This document shows positions 33,143-44,441 of a DNA stretch of 64,000 nucleotides, piece by piece. This DNA is from Capillidium heterosporum. Its lineage: Eukaryota; Entomophthoromycota; Entomophthoromycetes; Entomophthorales; Capillidiaceae. A program made the translations under genes and the position numbers. The stretch's first letter is position 1. The number at the start of each line of letters is the position of its first letter. The notes beneath the pieces were generated by a model that saw only the letters and a list, made by a program, of their open reading frames with translations, was not told where the DNA came from and made no database searches. The DNA lies in the NCBI GenBank assembly GCA_016630905.1, contig WBMQ01000002.1:2418001-2482000 (forward strand), written 5' to 3'.

Positions 33143-36100
33143 ATGGTTAGCCAGCTGTCATTCATCCGACAAACATTTCTAGTCATACTGCAGTTCCTCT
33201 TCATTGGAAACTTCACTGCTCTCTATGATGCCGTGTGCACAATTATAATCAACTATCCCCACTACTACCAACCTAATGAAGAGAATGAAGCTAGCGTTCC
33301 ACCAACTCAGGAATCGATAGTAAGCATGCCAATCTTTATGCTTTTCTAAAGGATTACGTTTAGACAAAAGCTCTTATTTCCAATAAAGTCGACTTCCAGC
33401 AAGCCAGAATTGATTTGGAGAATATTTTGAAGTCAAATGAGTTTAAATTGATCTTGCCCATCCTCAAGCCAGAAATTCGGTCGCTTTTCAAAGATAGGCT
33501 ATTTCAAGCTTTAAATGATCCAATTTCAAGCAAGAGGATTGCCCCTTCCATTTTTTCAGGCAAAGTGGGCAATTCTAGGCGGCTTCTTCTTGGATATAGA
33601 GAAGGTAAGGACTGTTGCAATTAAATGCTAAATTTTATATAGGCTCATCTATATTTGAGAGAGACAGCTACAGATATGACTTAGCTATGTACACTCGTAA
33701 AATAAATGCTGACAGTTTAGTCTACGGAAACGTAGCTGCTTTTATAAACTATTTTTAACTTTTGTTATAGGCTATTGAGCTAAGAGGACATTACAACCAA
33801 TTGTATAATGTGGCTTTTGACCACGCTAGCTTAAGATTGCTCACAGTAAGAAACATTTATTTATAGTATCGTTAATATATCTTTAGGGCTGCGATAAAGG
33901 CACTATTAAGATCTGGTGTCTTAGAGAATATCGACTCATTCATTCTTTGCGTGGCCATAACTCACCTGTAAATGACTTTGATCTGAGCCAGAATGGTAAA
34001 TACCTTTTATCCTGCGACGAGGAAGGGTTCGTAGTACTTTGGGATACAACCTACGGAAAAATTTTAGACAAGATCAGGGTGCTTGTAAGATTTATTATTG
34101 GGATATTTAGTTAATTTTTAGAGAGGGGATATAACTACCATATTTTTCATCCACCTTAATACAAAGATCTGTGGTTTTGTTGCGGTTACCAAAAACTCAA
34201 AGTGCTTTCATTACACCTTTACCCCCAACAACAAGATTAACAGGAATCGTACCACCATCCAAGGCGCTATCAACAAAACTGGAAAGCTCATGGCTAGCGC
34301 CATAAACGCTACTGGGTCTTTAATTGCTGTCGCTGGTACTGATTATATGGTCCATATTATCGTAGCGACGCCCATTAGTTGTATTTTAGGGAATACTCTT
34401 GCTGGGAATGTGCCTGGACATATGGGGTGGAGTTATAATCAAGCTTCATTCATTTTACATGGACATACAGATACAGTGCTAGGTCTAGAATTCAACACGA
34501 AAGGTGATCGGCTAATATCATGGTACATAATTGGATATACATGTTTTAACTTGCTGTAGCTCTGAGGATATGACTATTCGTGTTTGGACTTATAACCATG
34601 TAAATAATGAATGGCATTGTGTAGTCCGTAAGTTCTACTTTTAAATGGGTGTTTACTAATATAACTATAGTTGGCAAGAATATGCGAATGGATGGGTTTG
34701 GAAGTAAGTTTTTAGTCTAATAGCAAGCTAAAAGTGTCGCAAGGTCTTTACAAAGAACCCGAGGCTGAAGAGGAGTCCTACTTTTCCTCAGAACGGCCAG
34801 ACAATCTTATGGTCTGCACAGCTAGATGGGCCCATAATGACGATTATATTGTTGCCTCGTACAAATCTGGCATCGTCAGGGTAATTTAGTTTGCTAAAAC
34901 TTGTATTGATATATTTTAGACGTTCTGTTCCTATACCGGTGAGCTTATATGTGGAAAGGAGTTATTCCAAGGAGAAGTTTATGTTCTCGATAAGTGCCCT
35001 ATTCAAAAAGATGTGTTTTTAGGAGCCGATTATAACGGGATCATTGTGCTTTTTAACATGAAAACGCTGGAGCTGATTAAAAGTAAACATTTTTATATTG
35101 ACCATATTACTGATTTAGTTAGCTTGGGAATACCGTGGAGAATCCTTTTTAACTGGTGGATTCTCATCGAAAGGTAGTTTATGTATAAGCAATTTATATT
35201 TAGTTGAATAGGAAATTATATTGCAGTATGTAGTGACAGCGGTGCGTGTTTTATTATCAAACGAGTAGAGGCTTCTGATACCCTCAACCTTGGCAACAGT
35301 GTTGAAGATGAAGCAGATGCCTACGAACACTATTCAAAACTGGACGGAGTAAGTCAATACTTAGCCCAGGATATGATCGACATACCATCCAACATTAAGT
35401 TCCCTATTGATGGGACGTTAACCGATAGAAACGTACATATTTTTCGATTCTATAGTCTAATAGTTTGCTTAGGAGCTTAAGGGCTATATTCTTAAGAGCT
35501 TTGATTTCCAAGATTACCCTGACGATTTACAAGCTCCAGATAATTTTGGTAAGTTTTTTTCGGTGAGGACATTGCTAATTATACCAGGTATTGAATTTAC
35601 CAACCCAAACTACTATTCCAACAACAATTCTTTACTACAGGAATTAACGATGGAACATTTACAATGGTAATTATTCAAGCTTTGAAGCATTTCATTTTAC
35701 CTAATATATTTTTCTAGGCCAATCGTTACCTGCAAAGAAAAGCCAACGATGTATAGTTTATTTATATACACAAACTAAATACTTATAGTTCAAGCCTTGT
35801 CCCATATTTGAAATTTCGACGTAAATATGCACCTGAGAATCCAGGGTATTCGGATGAAGAGTCATTCATCGATGAACCTATTGATTTGCCGTCATCACCT
35901 CCAGATTCCGATTACATTCCAGAAAGTGATGCTGAAGAAAGAGCTCGTAGAGTATACATCAAGCCTCAGAGTCGTTATACACTTCGCAACACCCGAACAA
36001 TCAACGAAAATGGTACTAGTACTCAAAGGCATTACTCACTTCGCAACAACCGAGCATCCAACCAAAATAGATCTAGCATCTACGTTTATGAATATAGCGA

Positions 36101-38793
36101 TTCCTCAGATTCTGATGAATTAACACAGGTAATTTTATGCTTAGACATTAATCTAAAGTGAGTAAAAGCCCGATTCAGATAATGAAAGTACTACCCAAGA
36201 GACTTCTTCAGTAGCTTTATCAATTATACTTGATCTAATTATATTCTTTAGAGAACTAACGGAAATATCACCGAAGACAATGGCTTTTCAGATTCAAGTG
36301 ATGATGAATCTGCTTTGGATATAGACAATGTTAATAGAGTCCTTAACGAGTTATGTGAGTTATCCAAGTTTCCCCTTCCACCCAACGTTTCTAAAGCTTC
36401 ATGGGCCCAAAGTGTCGAGCAGTCTTATATCAACTACACCCCACAGATCGGCGATTTCATTGTGTATCTTAAGACCGATCACCACCGTTATTTACAGCTG
36501 ATTGAAGACAATTATCAGGCCAACAGTTTCGATGAAGAATACGTCATGCTAAAGGATTTAGAGAATGTCCATGGGCAAGTCAAAGATATCCAATTTTCTA
36601 TAGTCGACGATGTCCGAACTGCTACCTACGAAATCATAGTTGACCAATTAGTAAACTTTAAAGTTGCTCTAATTCAGGATTCAGTTCACTTCTTGATCTG
36701 TGAAGAGATGTTTTTGGCAATGAATGCAGCTACCTTCAAGCGTGGCGACAAAGTTACCGTTGCTAAAGACCCCCCGATTGTTGGAAGTGTGGCCCATGAC
36801 TATTCCAAAACAAGTCCCAATGTAGACATAGAGTAAGTGAAATATATTGAACTTATAGTAATATTTAATTAGGGTTGAGTATCATGGGGTAGTAGAAGGT
36901 TATTCGAGATCTTTAGTTTTTCTTGCTATTCAAAGTGACCTTTGTGTAAGTGCCGATAGCAATTGTAATGCCTATACAGAAGAAAAATGTGATCGCGTGT
37001 TAGAAGTGCTCAAGTTATTGTATTCGGATACAGCCTACTCTCAATTTAGAAAGCAAGTTGACCCTGAGGTTTTCCCGGAATACTATGAGCTGATTCCTTG
37101 CCCAATTTCCCTGGAAATGATACTCTCTCGACTGCTAAACTACTTTTATAGAAGTTTCTCCAGTCTAGCCTTTGACATGAGATTGATATTTGAAAACGCA
37201 TTCATTTTCCATGGGTCTACTTCCCTCGAAGCAAAATCCGCACATAAACTCTACAGTGCCTTCTGCAAAGAGGCTTACAGTAACTTTTCTGGCAATTATA
37301 AACTTCTAATCTCATTAGATTTAGATGAGGAGGATAGGGATGCCTACATCCTACATATCCCCAAAGTAGTGAATGATACGCTTACTTTAGACCAATGTAC
37401 GTTGAAAGAGGCAACAGTCTACTTTGATAGTTTATATGCCCTCGAGGCTGAAACCTCAACATCTACATCTAGTACCATTAGATCAGTCACGATATCTAAA
37501 GGTAGGAATATCCGCACCAGGGCATCGAGGGTGATCAGTGGGCGAAGGAATGGTTCTGAATCCTCCGATGAGTATACTCCCAACGGACGAGCATTGTATG
37601 TCAAATCGAGATCATCTTTAAGGACAGATCAGCCTAAAAGGAAAACTACAATCCAGTACTATGACTCCGATACCAGCTCCTCTTCTGATTCAGAAAGTGA
37701 TTGTTCAAGTGAGTATGTAGCTAGTGGAAGTCGAGCGAGGAGATATCAAATAAGGAGCCAACAAATAACGACCCCTCAAACAAGAAATCAATCACAAGTC
37801 AGATACCAAACCAGAAGCAGACAGGCTTTGAGGGACCAGCCAAAAACTCAACAAGCAGGTAGGTATCAAATGAGAAGTCGACAGACGATAGCCTCCCAAG
37901 TAAGAGATCGATCGCCAGTAAGATATGAAACAAGGAGCAAGCAGGCTCGGAGCAACCAAACAAAGCTTCAGCAGACGATAGATCGACGGGTAAAGGTATA
38001 TCAGACAAGGAGCCGCCATACTGCAATCTCCCAAGCAATAGATCAATCGCCAGTTAGGTACCAGACCAGAAGCAAACATATTTTGAATGACCAAACAACG
38101 TGCCAACAGACTTCGACTCGACAAGTAAAAGTATACCTAACAAGGAGTCGCCAGATAACGACCTCCCAAACGAAAAGTCAACAGGCAGAGACATGCCAGT
38201 CAAAGGGTCGCCAAGCAACGGTTCAACGAGAAAAAATATATCACTTAAGGAGTTCTCAACCAATATCTCACCTGGAAAGAAGGTATCCCAAAAGGAATTG
38301 TCAAAAAGCGGTTCAGCAGAGAACTGGTCCTTCAGCAATGAATTCCCAAGCATTGATCCAATCGACTAGCAGGTACCTAACCAGGAGCCGCCAAAGAGAG
38401 GCTCTACAAGAAAACACTACGTCTTTCCAAAGCTCCAATGCCAACCCCACTCTAGCTTCTAACCGAGGAAACGATACAAGAAAGCGCACCCGAGCCACTG
38501 ATACCACCGAGGATGAATGGTATCCCAGTCCCAGGAAGCGCACTTCAACTTGCACTGTTGCTGAGCCCGAAACCGATTCCGATACCTTTAGCTCCAACTC
38601 TGATTCTCTCAGCTCTCAATCTGACGACGAGTACGTACCTACTAGTCGTCCTAAACATAAGCTCGGTAAGCTTGCTAAAAGCCTCAAAAGTCAAAGTGAA
38701 GCCGAATTGTTCGAGTCCCCCATTGATTCTCCTATTGTTCCCAAGGTTAAAGTTAAACGGGGCAGAGGAAGGCTAAGGAAAGTTGGAAATTAA
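33143..38793 (+). CDS. BRWD/PHIP-like WD40-bromodomain chromatin protein
   Basis: Nineteen exons splice in frame to 1641 residues: 33143-33319, 33364-33604, 33643-33731, 33771-33845, 33887-34084, 34122-34522, 34560-34627, 34671-34703, 34744-34880, 34920-35082, 35123-35173, 35212-35432, 35473-35548, 35588-35666, 35718-35750, 35789-36128, 36169-36210, 36252-36832, 36873-38793. Order matches BRWD1/PHIP: N-terminal helical segment; WD40 propeller (ELRGHYNQLYNVAFD, GTIKIWCLREY, SLRGHNSPVNDF, MTIRVWTYN); acidic linker; the conserved block WAQSVEQSYINYTPQIGDF...YLQLIEDNY; one bromodomain (about 1043-1140). In place of a second bromodomain there is a long basic tail with repeated Y-x-T-R-S motifs and a terminal AT-hook-like RGRGR. 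Animal homologues bind modified histones and recruit CUL4 ligase; a nuclear chromatin role is inferred. The micro-exons of 33 nt fit the in-frame model but need cDNA support. Confidence 0.88.
37738..38400 (+). repeat. Degenerate coding repeat: basic Y-x-T-R-S-R-Q motifs
   Basis: In the last exon of the BRWD/PHIP-like gene about ten copies of [RV]Y-x-[TILM]-R-S-[RK]-[QH] occur, mostly 19-25 residues apart, separated by Q/S/T-rich linkers. Examples are RYQTRSRQ, RYETRSKQ, VYQTRSRH and VYLTRSRQ. Two looser forms (RYTLRN, HYSLRN) occur earlier, in the exon at 35789-36128. The repeat is seen more clearly in protein than in DNA. Confidence 0.8.
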
Positions 38794-39169
38794 AACTTGT
38801 TAGGTAGGGAGTTATTTTTTGTAATACATTTATATTCTGTGTAAGTAGGTTTTCAAACCTTTATCATTTTTACTTGTATATTTGTCAATATTTTTGGGTT
38901 TCGGTATTTTACAGTACAACCTGTAGAATTGCATTATAGTATCTAACTCTAACCACCTATATAAACTTATAATCCTATTCAATATCGTTCAATAGGCATA
39001 TTCTAGACATAAAGATAAATCTGTATATACCAAGAATCTAATTATACTCAAAATCCCAAAAAATATCAAGCAACTTTCCACCCAAATTATAAATTTTAGC
39101 TGGGTAAAAAGGAAGGTTTATTATAAGTTGAGGTAAGATTGGTGAGTTTATCTACAGGATCATTTTAAA
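38794..39169. other. Intergenic between convergent BRWD/PHIP-like and MIT genes
   Basis: AT-rich spacer, no gene. Confidence 0.5.
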
Positions 39170-41481
39170 TTATAGCATATTAGGGTGATTAGGGTAGGGG
39201 TAGATTGGGTTAGAGTAGGGAACAGGCTTTTACAATAGGTCAAGTTAGTCAGAAATACTAACCTTCAACCTCTTGAGGTATTTGGCCAACAGTACACTCA
39301 TATCCCTTAAAACAAAGGCACAAACTACCGAGTACAGGAACCCGTTGACTCGGTTGAGCCTTGCCACAATTTGGGTATGGGCCGAGTGTAACGATGGCAT
39401 AGCTACAAAGTGCTGGTACCACTTTTCTATAAAATATAAAGTTAGCTTGGAAGCTGGAATCTAAAAGTTACCTAGGAACTGGGAGGCTTTGAACAGCTTG
39501 ATAACCGTTTCGATGTACTGGGACGAAGAATCAGTCTTCAGCTTGAGATAAGAGTTTTGGATCTTTTCCACCGACTTGGATATCTTGCTACCTAAGTTGG
39601 AGAAAGCCGAGTTCTGCATACGTTTCAATGGTTCGATGAAGGTCAATTTCTTGGCTAAGCCATTCTGAATGCTATTGAGTAGTACATCCAGCTGCTCCAA
39701 TTCCTACATATAAATTAGTAAGTTGGAAATAAAGAAGGAAACCTTGAGGATTTTGGCAGTATCTGACTGTTCGATGTTGCGGAACCTACCTAAGAAGTCA
39801 GCCAACACCTCACAGCTGTGGGCTTTGATCTCGATAGCTAGTATCCGCACTCCATTCTGATGCCTAAGTATCGATGTTAATACTGCAATTTTCAAAGTAC
39901 AATTTACCAAACACTCCTGGGAATAAACAGTTTACGTGATACGTAGCCCCCGACCGTCATAGACTTTTCCAAGGAGCGCATCAACCAGAAAACTCGCAAG
40001 TCGTTGGAGACGGGTGGTGCTTCGAACACGCAGCTCTACACTAAATTAGCAGGTGTAAAAATGTAAACTTACCTCAGAGGGTTCCTCACGGAAGACTCTT
40101 TGGATGGAAACTAAATTGTACTGGCGGGAGGACGAACGGGACAAGGTGGACTGGCTGTTGACGGCCATGTCGACGACTTTAGAGGAAGCTAGTAGGAATG
40201 AGCTAGGTCGGGGAGAGGTTGGTAGGGATGAGATGCGACGGTTGGTGATGGTAGACAATCTCAAGTTCTCCATCCTTGGGCTCGTGGTTGAGTCGAAGCT
40301 AGGCCTCTCGACACTGGATTCGTAAGTTGAGGATTTACTACCAGCATCCCCGTCGAGTCTGGTGTTTATGGAAGGCTTCTCGAGCTCGAGGGAGGTAATG
40401 GAGGGGGTGGAGGAGGCTGAATTGGTGTCCAGCTTCTGGGACTTGACTACGTTGCCAGTTCCATTAAGGTCACTTTCGAAGATGACGCTCAGGCTTTTGC
40501 GGGAAGAGATAGGGGACGAGTGCATGGTACTCAAAGTCGCGTGGCTCTGGCTGAGAGATATGTCCTCGCTATTGGAAAGTTTGGATTGGATGGGTAGCTT
40601 GCCGAAACCTGGGTCCTCCACTTGGAAGCTGCTGATGGAGTTCGATTCGCTTGGGTCATTGTTGAAATTGGCCTCACGCTTGTTACTCGAGCTTTCGTAG
40701 AAAACTGAGGTCGAGGTTCCGCCAGCTTTTGATCCTTGCGGTGTAGCCGAGTTGGCTGTTAGAGCGCTTTCAGGAGTTGCTTTATTCGAAGCATTTTGTA
40801 TATGGGTATAGTCTTTGGCCCAGGAGGTTATCGTATCCAAGGTGACAGTAAGTATTTGATGGCCTTCTGCTAGAGGATCCTCCCTGTTGCCGTATATCGG
40901 AGAGCTTGAGTTGTGCGGCTCTGTCATCCCGTAGGATCCACCAAGTTCGTCGTGGAAAATTGACATACGCGTAGGTACATGGTACCCCTGCTCCTCTTCA
41001 CTAGAAATCGATGCGTTCTCAATGTTTGTTATCATTTCCTGCTCCATAAAATTGCTCTCGGGTGCCGTTTCGATCAAGCTCGTTAGTAAAGTCACCCTCT
41101 CCAGGTAGGAATTTTGCTAAAAATAGAATGTTTAATCAAAGGCGCGAAATATATCAAAATCCAAATTCAAAGTATTAAACTTACTATGTTTATTAGCCGC
41201 GGGTTGGAACGAAATACAGGGCTCGAATCCAAGACGTTAGTTATCAGACTGAGCGCCTCTTCGTAGCATGAAAGCGCCTGCTGAAAGTCATTTTTGTTGT
41301 CGAATTGCACTGCCTGCTGAGCCTTTCTCAGTGCACTTTGCAACACCATCTTGGAAGTCGGTACTTGGATAGTGTTGTTGGTCGGAGTTTGGTTGTTCAT
41401 AGCGTTGGAAAGATTGCTATCTCTTCCAGACACACCTCGGTGATAGAATGGAGAGGTCTGCAGTATTGTCATGCTTCCCAT
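39170..41481 (-). CDS. Fungal MIT-domain protein
   Basis: Seven exons join in frame from 41481-41185 through 41116-40073, 40035-39908, 39863-39743, 39703-39472, 39426-39263 to 39226-39170 (TAA). A MIT three-helix domain lies near the N-terminus (ALRKAQQAVQFDNKND...ALSCYEEALSLI), the module that binds ESCRT-III tails. A long serine-rich disordered region follows. The C-terminal half has the block VFWLMRSLEKSMTVGGYVS and the LFIPRSVW motif typical of fungal MIT proteins of unknown exact role, then helical segments. A role at endosomes or cytokinesis is inferred. The start is uncertain: the frame is open to about 41577 and a pyrimidine-rich AG there suggests one more upstream exon; the ATG at 41481 is the first in frame. 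The last exon overlaps a telomere-like G-rich stretch. Confidence 0.82.
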
Positions 41482-41739
41482 CGAAGCTAGGTTTTCCGAA
41501 TTTGAAGATGTGGGCACTTTATTATAAAAAGTTGCTTTGGTCGTTGGTTCCAATAAAATTTTGATTTCTCGTAACTAAACTAAAGGTGAAAAAGGAGTGG
41601 CACGTCTAAAGGAGCTGAGGGCTTTGCCGGCTGATCGAGTGCCAAAAACTTAAGGTTGAAAAGCAGTATGGGATGCTGGCAGCTTAATAAGCTCTGGGAA
41701 ATTGAGTATTGGATAGACCTGTTTAATTGAAGTTCCAAT

Positions 41740-42150
41740 TTAGTTTTGCCAACTTGTTGTGGTGATACTTTGCCCAATCGAGTCTAAGTCGTTGCTTTCA
41801 GATACGGAATAATGTTGAAGAAAATCCAAATTAATCCCCATACTAAACCTAAATTCACTGCCTATCCTTTGGATTGAATTGGAACCTATAGCTTTGAACC
41901 ATTGTTGAAGGTTCATCTTATTAATTGAACACTTTACCTTTGGCATTTTCACCAATGGCATTGCTCCAAACTGGCATTTGATTTGCGGCTTGGTGGCAAT
42001 TTCCGAATCGAGGCTACCATTTTGGTAGACTTTTGTTGTCGGTTGAAGCTCGGTTTTGGATGGCAAAGCAAGCCCACCTTGTATCGAACGGAAGCTATAG
42101 GGCTTTAAAAAGTTCAGAGCCATTAGTGTTACCACATTTAGTATGTTCAT
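41740..42150 (-). CDS. Hypothetical protein (gene structure unresolved)
   Basis: A 136-codon ATG frame with protein-like composition (LQQWFKAIGSNSIQRIG) and no recognised family. A second frame continues downstream at 41777-41580 (SLLSCQHPILLFNLKFLALD...PLLFHL) and looks like its natural C-terminus. A 65-nt intron with donor GTATGG inside the first frame and acceptor GCAAAG near 41770 would join them, but the branch site is weak. It might instead be a 5' exon of the MIT gene, which runs the same way immediately downstream. Not resolved from sequence alone. Confidence 0.35.
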   Translation of the reverse strand: MNILNVVTLMALNFLKPYSFRSIQGGLALPSKTELQPTTKVYQNGSLDSEIATKPQIKCQFGAMPLVKMPKVKCSINKMNLQQWFKAIGSNSIQRIGSEFRFSMGINLDFLQHYSVSESNDLDSIGQSITTTSWQN

Positions 42151-43410
42151 TAATTATACGTCTTTATGTACTATTGGCTTTAGTGCAAGATTGGGATAGT
42201 TAACTAGTTCAAGTTAAACCAACCTGCCATCCAACGAATGAAATGTCGATTGATCTATGGTTGTAGTCTTATACAGCCCGATTCAAAGATAATTAGGTCC
42301 ACTGAATATCCTATCCAAATAACGGTGTTGAACTAATAATTAATTGAGAATAGAGTGGGCACATGAGCACTTGGTCGCGAGGGAAGGGTCAAAAATCCCC
42401 ATTACCCCCAACCATCAATAAATTGCATGCCTATCAGGTAAATAGCCTTGACTGAAGAGTTGAATTGACTTTTAAGTTTAAGTTTGCAAAGTCGTGCTAA
42501 TTTTCAAAATTTAAGGGGAAAGGAGTCTCGGCGAAACTTGCTATGGTCCATACTGGATCTTCAAAATTTTTCCTAAGGCAATGGACATTGTAGCTTGTAT
42601 GGGTGCCTAAGAAATTGTATAGCATTTTAGGATTGAATGGATCCTTTTGTATGGGCTGTATACTTGATATGGGTGGTTTTAAGTGGTTTGTGGAACAACT
42701 TCGTAAAAGGAATAGTTTGGAAAGTTTTAAACTAATGCAAATTCATTTAAGCTCAAAAGACATTGATACACCTGCACCACCTGAACCAACATTTTAGAAA
42801 CACTCTAGCTTTTTAGTTTTGGACCAATAAAGTGTGCTGTAGTTACACTTTCTAGCTATATTATTTGACATGGAAACATATTTCTGGATCTTTCAATCTG
42901 TGAAAGAATTGATAGTGAGTGCAGACATCTACTTAAAGTATGTTGCTTTTGATAAAAGTAGCAAAGCCTCTGAATGGTGTCAAGTTATATATGGATTAAA
43001 CCGTGAATTTTAGATAGGAAATGCTATACCTATATTCTTGTGGTTTATTTTATGTCCTTTATAAAGAATGTCTAAAATACTTGATGCTACATGCTAAGGT
43101 CTAAATCTGTGGTAATTGCATATATATGTATATTAAAGTAAAAGTATTGTGAACATAGATGTACTTGAAGTTAGCAAATATTGTCAATGTAGCACAATAA
43201 TAGAATGTGGGTTGTATCAGGCTAATATTAAATAAGATCACTTATGCAATTTGGATCGATATCTGTCTTATATATTACAATAAATTCATAATTTTAGGGA
43301 AGTGAAGAAAGTTTGAACGGAGTGAGCTAAGAGGGTATAGAAGTCGAACCACATATTCGCACGATCTAATAACTAAAAGGCTGACCAGGAACAATACTTT
43401 ATTCGTAGAC
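42151..43410. other. Spacer left of the hairpin-repeat region
   Basis: No supported gene. A 64-codon plus frame (42603-42797) lacks homology. Confidence 0.45.
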
Positions 43411-43516
43411 GAAACAGAATCAGGCTGTCAGAGACAGCTATGGCAGGGGAAACAGATCAGGCTGTCAGAGACAGCTATGGCAAGGGAAACAGATCAGGCT
43501 GTCGCAACAGCTATAG
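43411..43516 (+). repeat. Tandem array of three short hairpin units
   Basis: Three consecutive units of 38, 37 and 31 bp start at 43411, 43449 and 43486, each beginning GAAACAG(A)ATCAGGCTGT. Each carries an inverted repeat: GCTGTC-AGA-GACAGC in units 1 and 2, and GCTGT-CGCA-ACAGC in unit 3, so the stem is kept though the loop differs. A partial AACAGCTAT recurs at about 43542. No open frame runs through it. Confidence 0.75.
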
Positions 43517-43574
43517 TTGATGGTTGAGATCAAGAGGTGAGTAACAGCTATTTAGAAAATAGCGAGGTGGAACG

Positions 43575-43638
43575 TTGTCAAGATACCAGCCTTCAATGGC
43601 ATTCCAAGGGTTTAAATACCCTTTCGGTATCTTGGCAA
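43575..43638 (+). repeat. Nested inverted repeats (large hairpin)
   Basis: Outer arms TTGTCAAGATACC (43575-43587) and GGTATCTTGGCAA (43626-43638) pair at 12 of 13 positions. Inside, AAGGGT (43606-43611) faces ACCCTT (43618-43623) around TTAAAT. It lies 58 bp after the hairpin array. It may be part of a degenerate mobile-element terminus, but no terminal repeats or target duplications were established. Confidence 0.65.
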
Positions 43639-44441
43639 TACTTGCTGAATATCCGAATCCCGATATCAAAATGCTATGCTGGTAATAGCTGGGGTTCCTA
43701 ACTTATAGCCGAGATTACGAATATGGGAAATTGTCAAGAATATCTAATAAATAGAACAGATTTCTGTTCGAAACTAGATATAAATGGAAAGTAGAATATC
43801 AATGTGAAGGGAGTAGTCATAACTAAAAGAAATCGCTCAATGCTAATACCAAGGATGCAAGTATTGAGGATTTACAATATATTTGCTTGATTAAATTGAG
43901 TTTTGCATGCTTCTAAGTCCACGATTTAGCTTGCTTAATATTTAAGATAACTTGGAACGATTGCTGTGAGGATAAACTATAGACCACCACTTAGTTGGAA
44001 TGACTTCACAAGCTTAGAGTCGGGTTGAGAATTGAAAGTAAAAGGTTGAGTAGCGTTTCATCTAGTCACTTCAATCCAATTGTCACTACGATAGTATAAG
44101 CTTGGATCAATATACTTTTATATCAAAATATATTTATTACTATAATAAATCCTTACCAGTTGGATGGTTCTATTATATTTCAGCCCTATATGAGCATCGT
44201 ACACTATTGGTTCTTAAAGCTGATTTATAGATGAAATACTATCCCTTTTTCAGTATCATTCCATTGCCTTCGATACGTCATTTTTATTTCTTGATCTGGT
44301 AGACCTCAATAGAACTCCAAGTTTGGTTAGGCATCGTGCCAATAGAAAATAGGGATTTGACGTAATCCAACATTTTCAAAGAATCCAAACAAAAAGCTAA
44401 CCAGGTCCATCGGCCGATTTCTCTATAAAGTCGAATAAAAG
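43639..44441. other. Spacer upstream of NEDD1
   Basis: No gene. A further TTGTCAAGAATATC resembling one hairpin arm occurs near 43730. The right end should hold the NEDD1 promoter. Confidence 0.45.

Noticed and set aside
34704-34743. A 12-31 nt micro-intron in the BRWD/PHIP-like gene
   Set aside because: A later AG at 34742-34743 gives a normal 40-nt intron in the correct phase.
43300-43860. Calling 43.3-43.9 kb a solo LTR
   Set aside because: Hairpins and repeats are present, but no matching terminal repeat, primer-binding site or target-site duplication could be identified.
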